Below are positions 26,379-35,022 of a DNA stretch of 64,000 nt, piece after piece. Made by a program: the position numbers and the translations under genes. Position 1 is the first letter of the stretch; every line of letters begins with the position of its first letter. Origin of the DNA: Clostridiales bacterium (GTDB lineage: Bacteria > Bacillota > Clostridia > Lachnospirales > Lachnospiraceae); NCBI GenBank assembly GCA_018374355.1, contig JAHAFI010000015.1:6480-70479 (forward strand). The letters run 5' to 3'. The notes beneath the pieces were generated by a model. The model was given only the letters and a program-made list of their open reading frames with translations. It had not been told where the DNA came from and ran no database searches.

Positions 26379-26411
26379 CAAAAACCACGCTGCAAACAAC
26401 GGGGCATCAAA

Positions 26412-27224
26412 TTATGAACGCAAAAACAGATTGATCACATGGAGGATCCCGTCCTCATCGTTGGACTTCGTGATAAAATCCGCCGTTTCTTTGACGATGG
26501 GCTGTGCATTTTCCATGGCAACGCCCAGACCTGCATACTCAATCATAGACAGATCATTGAATCCGTCTCCGCAGCAGATCATGGAATCGGCGGAAAGGCC
26601 GATGCTGTTTAAAAGCTTCTGAAGAGAGTGAGCCTTGTCAATGTTCTTAGGCATGATTTCCAGAAAGAAGGGCTCGGATTTGTAAATATTCAACTGCTTG
26701 TGAAAACGCTTTTTAAGAACAGGAATAATTTCATCTAAAACGGAAGGCTCTCCCGGAACCAGCAGTTTATTGATGGGGAAATTCAGGTGGGATACAAAAT
26801 CTTCCCGATGGATGATTTCCATTTTATTGATGAATGATTCCTTTTCCGTGTATTCATTGGTATGCAGACCGGAAAAGATGGAGTGATCATCGTAAGTTAC
26901 GATGTCAACGCCCGGGTATTCCCGGACGATATCAAATACCGGCTGAATAACCTCCGGGGGAATGATTCGGTTATAGACATTTTCTCCGGTAGCGCACTGG
27001 GTAATCCGGGCGCCGTTGAAGGAGAGCATATATCCTCCGAAACGGGAAAGCTCCAGCTTCTGTGCCAGAGGAACAATACCATTGATGGGACGGCCGCTGG
27101 CAAGGACGACCTTTTTCCCGTTTTCCTGAATCTCAAGCAGGGCCTTTCTGGTAGACTCGGTGAGTTCTTTTTTTGAATTTGTTAACGTTCCGTCTAAATC
27201 GAGAACGAGCATCTGATAGTTCAT
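26412..27224 (-). CDS. Cof-type HAD-IIB family hydrolase
   Basis: A 270-residue HAD phosphatase with the catalytic DLDGTLTNS motif at about residue 9, the ASGRP motif near residue 42, and the CCGDGFNDLSMIEYAG motif near residue 215. The cap is of type IIB. Such proteins dephosphorylate sugar phosphates or flavin/pyridoxal phosphates with broad specificity. Starts at 27224 after AGGAGGATAT. Single gene, divergent from the SDR gene. Confidence 0.92.
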   Translation of the reverse strand: MNYQMLVLDLDGTLTNSKKELTESTRKALLEIQENGKKVVLASGRPINGIVPLAQKLELSRFGGYMLSFNGARITQCATGENVYNRIIPPEVIQPVFDIVREYPGVDIVTYDDHSIFSGLHTNEYTEKESFINKMEIIHREDFVSHLNFPINKLLVPGEPSVLDEIIPVLKKRFHKQLNIYKSEPFFLEIMPKNIDKAHSLQKLLNSIGLSADSMICCGDGFNDLSMIEYAGLGVAMENAQPIVKETADFITKSNDEDGILHVINLFLRS

Positions 27225-27438
27225 AAAAAAATATCCTCCTAGTTCGTTATGAATACTTTAGCATAGATTTTGGGAAAAACAAATAGGAAAATCTGAAATA
27301 TTTTTGCTGTGTTTTGTGAAGTTCTCTACTGATTGGCAAATGGAAAGTGACTGTCCGGAAGTCCGCTGTGCATTCGTGAATATGAAAAAACAGGTTTAAA
27401 TATTATACCGGAAAAAATAGGAATAAGAGGTTGAAAAG

Positions 27439-28158
27439 ATGAATTTTAAGGACAAAGTAGTAGTTGTAACAGGAGGAGCGGGGGGAATCGGCAAAACCAT
27501 TTCCCGCGAATTTCAAAAACAGGGAGCAAAGGTCTGCGTGATCGATCTTCTGGAAAACGAATATTTTACGGGGGATATCTCTAAAAAAGAACATCTGGAA
27601 GAGTTTGCCCGAAAGGTTCTGGAGGATTACGGAAGGGTGGATGTACTGGTGAATAATGCGCCGCCTATGATGAAAGGCATCGGTGAATGCTCCTATGAGG
27701 AATTTGTTGATGCATTGAATGTGGGCGTGACCGCTCCCTTTTATCTGAGCAGTCTGTTTCTGCCGTATTTTTCCAAAGGGGCATCCATCATAAATATTTC
27801 CTCATCCAGAGACCGGATGAGCCAGCCGCAGACAGAGAGTTACACGGCGGCAAAGGGCGGTATAGCAGCTCTTACCCATGCCCTTGCGGTCAGTCTTGCC
27901 GGAAAAGTCCGTGTAAATTCCATTTCTCCGGGCTGGATTGACACAAATGATATGGTTTATGAAGGGGCAGATGCCATCCAACAGCCGGCAGGGCGCGTGG
28001 GAAATACCATGGATATTGCAAATATGGTATTATTTCTCTGCTCTGAGCAGGCAGGATTTATCACCGGGGAAAATATCTGTATAGACGGAGGAATGACAAA
28101 GCAGATGATTTACCACGGAGATCACGGCTGGGAACTGCATGGATCCCGCAGGAAATGA
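27439..28158 (+). CDS. Short-chain dehydrogenase/reductase (SDR)
   Basis: A 239-residue classical SDR. The cofactor motif GGAGGIGKT is near residue 13, the NNAP motif near residue 73, the catalytic Ser in INISSSRD near residue 116, and YTAAKGG (Tyr-x3-Lys) near residue 133. The C-terminal ITGENICIDGG motif is standard. Substrate unknown. The AGAGG-type ribosome binding site is 9 bases upstream. No obvious operon partner. Confidence 0.93.
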   Translation: MNFKDKVVVVTGGAGGIGKTISREFQKQGAKVCVIDLLENEYFTGDISKKEHLEEFARKVLEDYGRVDVLVNNAPPMMKGIGECSYEEFVDALNVGVTAPFYLSSLFLPYFSKGASIINISSSRDRMSQPQTESYTAAKGGIAALTHALAVSLAGKVRVNSISPGWIDTNDMVYEGADAIQQPAGRVGNTMDIANMVLFLCSEQAGFITGENICIDGGMTKQMIYHGDHGWELHGSRRK

Positions 28159-28187
28159 GCTAAGCGGATATGCTTGCAGCGGGGGTT

Positions 28188-28216
28188 TTGACTTTTGAGT
28201 GGCAGCCGTATATAAT
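28188..28216 (+). promoter_or_regulatory. Promoter of the Lon-like AAA+ gene
   Basis: TTGACT (28188-28193), 17-base spacer, TATAAT (28211-28216). Two near-perfect hexamers at ideal spacing, 31 bases before the start codon. Confidence 0.85.
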
Positions 28217-28246
28217 GATGTACAAAGAGATAAAAGGAGTACGCCT

Positions 28247-29731
28247 ATGCCAGTATTTGATTTTAGCAGTACACCGGACAGCAAAAAAGATCCGGAATGT
28301 ACGTATATGATTTTTTATTCCAATGAATCGGAAGCCTCACCGGAGCACCCGATCATGGTTCTTGACAACAGCCAAAAAGAGTGGAAGCATCATTCCACAG
28401 GAATTTTTACCAATCCCATCAAGCGGACAGCCTTTGAATTTAAGGAAGAGGAGGGGACGGTCAGCGCCGATATTCTGCAGATTGACGCCCGTTTTGTCAG
28501 CCTTCTTCGGTGGCTGGGGGAAAATCATATCAATGTACGTCTCTCAGGCAAAAACCGGGAGGATGGTTATGCAGTCTACAAAATCCGTGAAATCGCATTT
28601 GGCGGGGGAACAAAGCTTTCAGCGGAGGATGGTTTCCTTCAATTTATGATTGACCGGCTGCTGGCAAGCAATGCGCCGGCAGAAGAAGCTGAGGAGGAAG
28701 AGCGGGAGGAAATCGGTGACAGCATGAAACTTACCAGTCTCCAGAGCATCACGGATTTTATGAACTGCGCCGGAAAGACCCTGCCCGATAATATCCGCCT
28801 GTGGGCTCAGAGAAATCTGGCAGTTGCCCGTTCCCATGAGGTTTCCCCGGAAGAGCGGCGTCACGCCCAGCGCGCCCTTTCCATTATGATGAATATCCAG
28901 TGGAAGAGTAATTATTTTGAATCCATCGATCCTACGGAAGCCCGCCGGATTCTGGATGAGGAGCTGTACGGAATGGAACGGGTGAAACAGCGGATCATCG
29001 AAACGATTATTCAGATCAACCGCACCCATACCCTTCCGGCCTATGGACTTTTGCTGATCGGTCCTGCGGGAACAGGAAAATCCCAGATCGCTTACGCAGT
29101 TGCCCGGATTCTGAAACTGCCTTGGACAACGCTGGACATGAGTTCCATCAACGATCCCGAGCAGCTCACCGGAAGCTCCCGGATCTATTCCAATGCGAAA
29201 CCGGGAATTATCATGGATGCATTTTCCATGGCAGGAGAGTCCAATCTTGTATTTATCATCAATGAGCTGGATAAGGCGGCATCGGGAAAAGGAAACGGAA
29301 ATCCGGCGGACGTTTTGCTGACTCTTCTGGACAATCTTGGTTTTACGGACAACTATCTGGAATGTATGGTTCCTACGGTAGGAGTTTATCCCATTGCCAC
29401 GGCAAATGACAGGGAACAGATCAGTGCGCCGCTGATGTCCCGGTTTGCAGTGATCGATATTCCGGATTACACGCCCGAGGAGAAGAAAATTATATTTTCA
29501 AAATACGCCCTTCCAAAGGTGCTGGGACGTATGGGGCTGGAAAAGAAGGAGTGTATCGTGACAGAGGAAGCTCTGGATACGGTGATTGAAATGCACAACC
29601 ATACCAGCGGAATCCGGGATCTCGAACAGGCAGCGGAACATATGGCGGCCAATGCATTGTATCAGATTGAAGTGGATCATGTTTCGGAAGTAGTCTTTAC
29701 GGAACATATGGTGCGGGAATTATTTTTATAA
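28247..29731 (+). CDS. Lon-like AAA+ ATPase without a protease domain
   Basis: A 494-residue protein. From about residue 240 it follows the Lon AAA+ module: YGMERVKQRI, Walker A GPAGTGKS near residue 280, Walker B VFIINELDK near residue 342, the DNLGFTDNYLE segment, the NDREQISAPLMSRF sensor region, and the YTPEEKKIIF and SGIRDLEQAAEH segments of the Lon small domain. It ends there, so the Ser-Lys protease domain of about 200 residues is missing. The first ~190 residues do not resemble the Lon N-domain to my eye. It may act as an unfoldase or assembly ATPase. The ATG at 28247 has AAAGGAG upstream. Confidence 0.85.
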   Translation: MPVFDFSSTPDSKKDPECTYMIFYSNESEASPEHPIMVLDNSQKEWKHHSTGIFTNPIKRTAFEFKEEEGTVSADILQIDARFVSLLRWLGENHINVRLSGKNREDGYAVYKIREIAFGGGTKLSAEDGFLQFMIDRLLASNAPAEEAEEEEREEIGDSMKLTSLQSITDFMNCAGKTLPDNIRLWAQRNLAVARSHEVSPEERRHAQRALSIMMNIQWKSNYFESIDPTEARRILDEELYGMERVKQRIIETIIQINRTHTLPAYGLLLIGPAGTGKSQIAYAVARILKLPWTTLDMSSINDPEQLTGSSRIYSNAKPGIIMDAFSMAGESNLVFIINELDKAASGKGNGNPADVLLTLLDNLGFTDNYLECMVPTVGVYPIATANDREQISAPLMSRFAVIDIPDYTPEEKKIIFSKYALPKVLGRMGLEKKECIVTEEALDTVIEMHNHTSGIRDLEQAAEHMAANALYQIEVDHVSEVVFTEHMVRELFL

Positions 29732-29884
29732 AAAAGGCGGAGCTTTTGGCGGGGAAATGAAATGGAAATCCAAAAGTTGACGGAAAATTGACAATTTTGT
29801 GATATACATGATATTGGGAGCAAAAGGTATTTTGACCTGAGTATCATAGGAATGTCAACGGATTTGTACGAGGAGTGACCCGGA

Positions 29885-30565
29885 TTGAAAGAAACATATA
29901 AAATTTTAATCGTAGATGATGAACAAACCATTTTAGATATGCTGAAGCTTCAACTGGAATTTGAGGGATATGAAGTTTTTACCGCCAATCATGCAAAGGA
30001 GGCATTAGATAAATTATCCTGTGCTCCCGATATTATTTTGCTGGATATTCAGATGCCGGGGATGAGTGGTTTGGAATTGTGTGTATCTATCCGGCAATTT
30101 GTATCCTGTCCGATTCTGTTTCTTACGGCCAGAGTATCGGAACAGGATAAGATCAACGGCCTTATGATGGGCGGGGACGATTATATTACAAAACCATTTT
30201 CCATGGATGAACTGTTAGCAAGGATCGCAGCCCATCTGCGTCGGGAAAAGCGAAGATGCCATAAGACCAACAGCAGATTTTCAGAGGAACTGGTGATTGA
30301 TTATGGGGAGAGAAGCCTTTACATAAAAGGTAATCCCATAGAGCTGTCCAATAAGGAATTTGAAATCATCAAGCTTTTGTCCTCCAATGCAGGTCAGGTA
30401 TTTGACAGAGAAAAAATCTATGAGATTATTTGGGGATTTGACGGCGCCGGGGACAGTTCAGTAATCAAGGAGCATATCAGAAAAATCCGGCTGAAGCTTT
30501 CTGCATTTACAGAGAAAACTTATCTGGAGACGGTATGGGGAGTTGGTTATAAATGGATAAAATGA
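29885..30565 (+). CDS. OmpR-family response regulator (TTG start)
   Basis: A 226-residue regulator with receiver domain (Asp11-Asp12, phosphoacceptor Asp54 in LLDIQMP) and a C-terminal winged helix ending in ETVWGVGYKW. It starts with TTG at 29885, preceded by CGAGGAGTGACC; no ATG fits the N-terminal receiver strand. It overlaps the kinase gene by 13 bases. With the kinase it probably controls the ABC transporter genes downstream, a layout common for antimicrobial-peptide sensing and resistance modules. Confidence 0.92.
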   Translation: MKETYKILIVDDEQTILDMLKLQLEFEGYEVFTANHAKEALDKLSCAPDIILLDIQMPGMSGLELCVSIRQFVSCPILFLTARVSEQDKINGLMMGGDDYITKPFSMDELLARIAAHLRREKRRCHKTNSRFSEELVIDYGERSLYIKGNPIELSNKEFEIIKLLSSNAGQVFDREKIYEIIWGFDGAGDSSVIKEHIRKIRLKLSAFTEKTYLETVWGVGYKWIK

Positions 30566-31755
30566 GAAAAGTGTTTCAAAGGATGTCACTGAAAAAGTCA
30601 TTGATGTTGCTTGCAGTATGCTGTCTGGGTTTTGTAAGCATACTTTCGTTTATAACGATTTTCACATTTTCAAATTTGCAGCGGAAAATACTGGATACCC
30701 GTCCCATAGTCGTTACGTCTTATATACTCAGCGATACAGAGGAAACCCGCAGGGAACCGCCCGGGGGAGTCACCGTTGTGCCTCAGGAATATGTGCATGG
30801 AGAACTCTCGAAACAGAACCAAATCTATTTCGGTTGTGTGACCGCCGGTATGGTAATCCTTCCAGTCCTCTACATGATAGCCGCTTCGGTGCTGGTTGCG
30901 AAGTTGTATTATAAGCTGAAGCTGCAAAAACCGTTGGAAAGTCTGAGAAAGGGAATGGATCACATTTCCCGGCAGGATTTGGATTTCCAGATACCGTATA
31001 TTTCGGAGGACGAACTGGGAAAATTATGTACTACCTTTGAGAAAATGAAAAATGAAATTTACCAAAGCAACTGCGGGATGTGGGAGCTGCTGCAGGAAAG
31101 AAAGGCGCTGACAGCCTCCATTTCACACGATCTGCGAACGCCGATCACGGTGCTCAAAGGGTATTTGGAGTATTTGGACAAAGCGGTTAAAAAAGAAAGG
31201 CTTACGGAGGAAAGCCTGCAGACTACCGTGTCAAATATGACAGCAGCGGTAAACAGGCTGGAAAGATATGTGGATTGTGTGAAAGACATACAAAAAATCG
31301 AGGAAATTACCATAAAAAAGGAAGTTTGTAATTTCAAAGATTTTACCGCCAAAATGACAGAAGAATTTTCCATACTGGCAAACCAGCATAAGAAACAGCT
31401 TGAAATACAGGATTACGGGGAAGTCCGGTCAGTGGAAACAGACCCGGATATGCTGTCCAAAATTATGGAAAATATTTTTGACAATGCCCTGCGTTTTTCG
31501 GTTGACAAAATTGTACTGACCATTGATGAAACAAAAGAAGAAATTCTCTTTATCGTAGAAGATGACGGCGCGGGATTCACCCCGGAGGAATTGCGCACGG
31601 CAGTTTCTGCTTTTTACAGCTCCGATGTAAACGGTGGGAATTTCGGCATTGGTCTTACAATCTGCAAGATACTTTGTGAAAAGCTGGGCGGAGCTTTGGG
31701 TCTGGATAACAGCTCTCATGGCGGGGGGAAGGTTATGGTAAAAATAAAAAAATAG
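30553..31755 (+). CDS. Sensor histidine kinase (OmpR-partner type)
   Basis: A 400-residue kinase with membrane helices at about residues 15-38 and 92-118 around a short extracellular segment of about 55 residues. HAMP-like linker, then ISHDLRTPITVLKGYLEYL with phosphoacceptor His192, and a HATPase with the ENIFDNALRFS N box, EDDGAGF and NFGIGLTI. The short sensor loop resembles kinases that work with ABC transporters. Translationally coupled to the regulator gene. Confidence 0.92.
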   Translation: MDKMRKVFQRMSLKKSLMLLAVCCLGFVSILSFITIFTFSNLQRKILDTRPIVVTSYILSDTEETRREPPGGVTVVPQEYVHGELSKQNQIYFGCVTAGMVILPVLYMIAASVLVAKLYYKLKLQKPLESLRKGMDHISRQDLDFQIPYISEDELGKLCTTFEKMKNEIYQSNCGMWELLQERKALTASISHDLRTPITVLKGYLEYLDKAVKKERLTEESLQTTVSNMTAAVNRLERYVDCVKDIQKIEEITIKKEVCNFKDFTAKMTEEFSILANQHKKQLEIQDYGEVRSVETDPDMLSKIMENIFDNALRFSVDKIVLTIDETKEEILFIVEDDGAGFTPEELRTAVSAFYSSDVNGGNFGIGLTICKILCEKLGGALGLDNSSHGGGKVMVKIKK

Positions 31756-31759
31756 CTAA

Positions 31760-31775
31760 AAGTTTTCGAAAACTT
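31760..31775. promoter_or_regulatory. Perfect 16-bp palindrome before the ABC ATPase gene
   Basis: AAGTTTTCGAAAACTT reads the same on both strands. It overlaps a possible -35 (TCGAAA, 31766-31771) that stands 17 bases before TAGAAT (31789-31794). A regulator-binding site for an internal promoter is plausible. Confidence 0.45.
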
Positions 31776-31794
31776 GACGTTTCAATTGTAGAAT

Positions 31795-31826
31795 CTCCTT
31801 ACAGAGTAAAGTAAGGAGGTTTTTTT
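31795..31826 (+). promoter_or_regulatory. Hairpin sequestering the ribosome binding site of the ABC ATPase gene
   Basis: CTCCTTAC (31795-31802) pairs perfectly with GTAAGGAG (31811-31818) across an 8-base loop; the second strand contains the AAGGAGG ribosome binding site (31813-31819). Seven T follow immediately and then the ATG at 31827. The structure could block translation and, because of the T run, also end transcription. Confidence 0.7.
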
Positions 31827-32519
31827 ATGGAAATCAAAGTGGAACATTTGAGCAAGCGATATGGAAAACAGGAGGTACTGAAAGACATTTCCCTGCGTAT
31901 TCCCATAGGCCTGTATGGGCTGTTGGGAGAAAATGGAGCAGGAAAAACGACGCTTCTGCGTATTTTGGCAACTTTGGAGGAGCCATCCTCCGGGAGCATC
32001 CATATAGACGGGACAGACATAAAAAACAAGAAAGAAATCCGCAAAATCATCGGGTATCTGCCGCAGGAATTTTCAGTATATCCGAACATGAGTGTCTGGT
32101 CAGCGCTGGATTATCTGGGGATTCTGGCAGAGCTTCCCGGGGACATCCGTAAGCAGCGCATCCCGGAATTGTTATGCAAAGTGCATTTGGAGAAGGAAAA
32201 AAACAAGAAATTTAAAAATCTGTCCGGGGGTATGAGGCGACGTTTTGGGATTGCACAGGCTTTATTGAATAATCCGAAAATTCTGATTGTCGATGAGCCC
32301 ACCGCAGGGCTTGATCCAAAGGAGAGGGAGCACTTTTATCATCTCTTTTCAGAACTTGCTGCGGACAGAATTATTGTATTATCTACCCACATCACAGAAG
32401 ATATAGAAGCCACCTGTTCCCATGGGGCAGTTTTAAGCGCGGGTTCTGTGATTTTTGATGGAAAAATGGGAGGTGAAATCCATGCTTTTTGGAAAAGAAC
32501 TGAAAAAAATCTGTTTTAG
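31827..32519 (+). CDS. ABC transporter ATP-binding protein
   Basis: A 230-residue ATPase. Walker A GENGAGKTT near residue 36, Q loop YLPQEF near residue 80, signature LSGGMRRRFG near residue 131, Walker B ILIVDEPTAGLD near residue 153, and H-loop LSTHI near residue 189. The type is that of antibiotic or bacteriocin exporters and regulators. It is followed by two membrane proteins with overlapping reading frames, which should form its channel. Its start lies behind an RBS-burying hairpin. Confidence 0.92.
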   Translation: MEIKVEHLSKRYGKQEVLKDISLRIPIGLYGLLGENGAGKTTLLRILATLEEPSSGSIHIDGTDIKNKKEIRKIIGYLPQEFSVYPNMSVWSALDYLGILAELPGDIRKQRIPELLCKVHLEKEKNKKFKNLSGGMRRRFGIAQALLNNPKILIVDEPTAGLDPKEREHFYHLFSELAADRIIVLSTHITEDIEATCSHGAVLSAGSVIFDGKMGGEIHAFWKRTEKNLF

Positions 32520-33876
32520 CGCTGCCTATCTGGTGTTTATCTGTTTTTTAGTGTTTAGCTGGTACAAAAATTTCTATGGAGTCACTGAAAAAGAAATTGC
32601 TGCTGCCAAGAGAGGGGACACTGCGGTTTCCCAACTGCTGTCCGGCGGTTCCATTTTGGAAAAGCCGGAAGAAAATGCGGAGAGCTACGGAACAAAACAG
32701 AAGGAGGTACCGGAAAAAATCATGTGCGGCGGTACCGATATGCTGATTATAGAATATTTGAATAATGCTTATGCAACGTATCCCTATACCTATTACAAAG
32801 AGGTTACTTTAAGTGAAAAAGAACAGGAGGAAATATTGGCTGTCATCTGCGAGATCACAGGATTGACGAAGGAGGAAATCCATAATCTTCCGGCGGACTA
32901 TTTTCCTGCTGTCAATGGAAATATCATACATTATGGGGAAAAAGCAGAAGAGGGAGAGCAGGGGGGCTTCACTTTTCAAATGGGAAGCTCTGAAGATGCG
33001 GAAACTTATGAGGACTCGGGGAAGCATTTTACGGCTCAGGTATCTTATGAGAGATTTCAGGAGCTTATGAAGCAGGTGGAAAAGATTGTGGGAAAAGGTT
33101 CCAATTATTCCATGGAAAGTTTATCCCAATATTACGGTCTGGCAGAAATGACTTATGAAGAAGCTACGGAGGAGTACCGTAAGACAATTTATGATGACAA
33201 GGTAAGCAGAGCCTTTGCCAGATTATTTTGCGATTATATGACAAGAGTATTGGGACTGTATCCTGTGTTCCCAGTTGTTATTTTCTGGATGAGGGACAAA
33301 AGAAACCATATGAATGAACTGATAAACAGTAAACCATGCAAAACGGCAAAACTTGTGATCGCTCGTTTCTTGGCCATGCTTACGGCGCTCCTTCTGCCAA
33401 CAGTCATTTTGAGCATGGAGTCTTTGATTCCGCTTTTAGGATATTCTGCGGATACCGGTATCGCCATCGATGCATTTGCCTATCTGAAATATATTGCATG
33501 GTGGCTGCTGCCCACGGCGATGATCGTCACTTCTCTGGGAATGTTTTTAACTATCCTGACATCCCTGCCCATTGGAATCTTCGTACAGTTTATCTGGTGG
33601 TTTGTGGATGGGTCTGTTACAGGTCTGTCCGGGGATACAAATATTTTCACGCTGATGATCCGTCACAATCTGCTGACGGGTTCTGAAATCATTCGCCGGG
33701 ATTTCGCTCTGCTTTGTATAAACAGGGGAATGTTTGTGATCGCATCGGTGATGCTTTTAGGATTTTCGATTTTGATCTATGACAGGAAAAGAGGTGGAAA
33801 ATTAAATGAAGAGTATTTTTGGCAGAAGAAATTGGGAGTTTTTAAAAACAGATTTTCCTCTTACCTTTCGAAATAG
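32482..33876 (+). CDS. ABC transporter membrane protein with large extracellular region
   Basis: A 464-residue protein. One membrane helix near residues 9-29 is followed by a roughly 220-residue, acidic extracellular region, then about five helices from residue 260 to 445. This resembles ABC-2-like permeases with an inserted outer domain. The ATG at 32482 has GGGAGGTGAAATCC upstream and lies 38 bases inside the ATPase gene. The family is not one I can name. It should pair with the ATPase and the 212-residue membrane protein. Confidence 0.75.
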   Translation: MLFGKELKKICFSAAYLVFICFLVFSWYKNFYGVTEKEIAAAKRGDTAVSQLLSGGSILEKPEENAESYGTKQKEVPEKIMCGGTDMLIIEYLNNAYATYPYTYYKEVTLSEKEQEEILAVICEITGLTKEEIHNLPADYFPAVNGNIIHYGEKAEEGEQGGFTFQMGSSEDAETYEDSGKHFTAQVSYERFQELMKQVEKIVGKGSNYSMESLSQYYGLAEMTYEEATEEYRKTIYDDKVSRAFARLFCDYMTRVLGLYPVFPVVIFWMRDKRNHMNELINSKPCKTAKLVIARFLAMLTALLLPTVILSMESLIPLLGYSADTGIAIDAFAYLKYIAWWLLPTAMIVTSLGMFLTILTSLPIGIFVQFIWWFVDGSVTGLSGDTNIFTLMIRHNLLTGSEIIRRDFALLCINRGMFVIASVMLLGFSILIYDRKRGGKLNEEYFWQKKLGVFKNRFSSYLSK

Positions 33877-34444
33877 CATACTGCTGGGAATTATCTATCT
33901 GTGTTGTATTCCGCTGATCCGGGGGATTTCGAATCTGGATTCCCTGCGTTCCGCAGGGGTTCTGGAACAGTCTGTGGCTTTAATCGGTGTGATTTTTCTG
34001 CTCCCGGTAACAAAGCGGGAATTGGAACCCGGAATAAAAGAAATCATCGGTACAAAGCCTTGGTCCTATAGAAAAACCGTGAGCATCCGGCTGATTTGCA
34101 GTGTTTTTCTGATTACCCTTTCGGTTTTTGTCTTTGCTCTTGCCATGAAAATGAAAAATTGTGTGTTTCCGTTTTGGGACTATGTGGCTGCAGCAATTTT
34201 TTATGCTGTGTTTCTGGGACTTCTTGGGCTTTCATTTGCGCAGGCGGGGCAAAATGTGATTGTTGGGTATTTAGGGGCGCTGGGATACTGGGCTTTGTGC
34301 AAGATGGGGATTTTAATGGAGGGAGACTGGGGGTATCTGTTTCCGGTTATTCATGGGAGTATTGAGGTTGGGAGGATGCTGGGGGGTTTTTGGGTGGATG
34401 GAGTGTTGATGGTGATTTTTCTGTGGCGGAGTGGGAAGAAGTGA
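33806..34444 (+). CDS. Small ABC transporter membrane protein
   Basis: A 212-residue protein with about five or six membrane helices and little else. The ATG at 33806 has GAGGTGGAAAATTAA upstream; the frame overlaps the preceding gene by 71 bases, indicating tight coupling. It is probably the second permease of the exporter. The segment GIKEIIGTKPWSYRKTVSIR near residue 73 looks like an inter-helix cytoplasmic loop. The last part is rich in GGG codons, unlike its neighbours. Confidence 0.72.
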   Translation: MKSIFGRRNWEFLKTDFPLTFRNSILLGIIYLCCIPLIRGISNLDSLRSAGVLEQSVALIGVIFLLPVTKRELEPGIKEIIGTKPWSYRKTVSIRLICSVFLITLSVFVFALAMKMKNCVFPFWDYVAAAIFYAVFLGLLGLSFAQAGQNVIVGYLGALGYWALCKMGILMEGDWGYLFPVIHGSIEVGRMLGGFWVDGVLMVIFLWRSGKK

Positions 34445-34504
34445 TGTAGAGGATTGGGTATTCAAATCGGAAGGCTACAAAGCAGAAGAAAAATTTTCCC
34501 GGGG

Positions 34505-34533
34505 TTGACTTTTGCTTTCCGACTGACTATAAT
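34505..34533 (+). promoter_or_regulatory. Promoter of ssrA
   Basis: TTGACT (34505-34510), 17-base spacer, TATAAT (34528-34533). It stands about 38 bases before the mature 5' end of tmRNA, leaving a short 5' leader to be trimmed. Confidence 0.88.
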
Positions 34534-34571
34534 AAAGAAACGATGAACGTCTGCAAACCGTAGGGCTCTTC

Positions 34572-34918
34572 GGGCTTGTACTGGTTTCGACGGGGGTTTT
34601 GAAGTTTGGGAAGCCATCCGCGGCCCCGGAACCGCGTCACCAATCTGGAAATTAAATTTAAACGCAGACGAAAATTTAGCGTACGCTGCCTAATGGCGGC
34701 TGTCGTCGCCTAGACCTCCCGCTGTTTAGGCCTCGGCATCAAATTTCGCGGGGCACTTTTTCTTCAAAGCTTTGAGAAGAAAAAAGAACTTATGAAGCTA
34801 CTGAGGCCAACAGCCTGTCATCCGGCGGTTGTCTGAGGGAATGTCAATAGAATGACTGTGATGGGAGATGCCTGAATGGATAGGCTTTCGGACGCGGGTT
34901 CGATTCCCGCCAGGTCCA
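34572..34918 (+). ncRNA. ssrA: Transfer-messenger RNA (tmRNA)
   Basis: The 5' end GGGCTTGTACTGGTTTCGACGG and the 3' tRNA-like end, with the T arm GCGGGTTCGATTCCCGC, are typical of tmRNA. The acceptor stem GGGCTTG/CAGGTCC pairs with two G-U pairs. The internal reading frame ends in codons for NADENLAYAA and a TAA stop at 34691-34693, the degradation tag. CCA is not encoded after the discriminator A (34918), so it must be added. tmRNA with SmpB frees stalled ribosomes and tags the incomplete proteins. Exact ends are inferred from the acceptor stem. Confidence 0.96.
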
Positions 34919-34924
34919 TAGGAA

Positions 34925-34952
34925 AGAGTGCTGATTTACGGCACTCTTTTTT
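34925..34952 (+). terminator. Terminator of ssrA
   Basis: AGAGTGC (34925-34931) and GCACTCT (34941-34947) form the stem, followed by five further T. Confidence 0.85.
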
Positions 34953-35022
34953 CTTTGTGTTGCATTTTGTAAGAGATAATCGTAAAATAAAGATAATAAT
35001 TTTTTTTATAAAGGGGGGCGCT

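Noticed and set aside
29777..29816. Promoter before the TTG-start response regulator gene
   Set aside because: Two TTGAC boxes are present (29777 and 29788), but neither has a convincing -10 at normal spacing, so no promoter is called.
34876..35022. N-terminal extension of the YfcC-type reading frame into the tmRNA gene
   Set aside because: It lies in the tRNA-like end of ssrA and its terminator; the ATG at 35023 has a strong ribosome binding site.
34572..35022. Genomic island at the 3' end of ssrA
   Set aside because: ssrA is a common integration site, but no integrase, repeat of the ssrA end or foreign genes follow.
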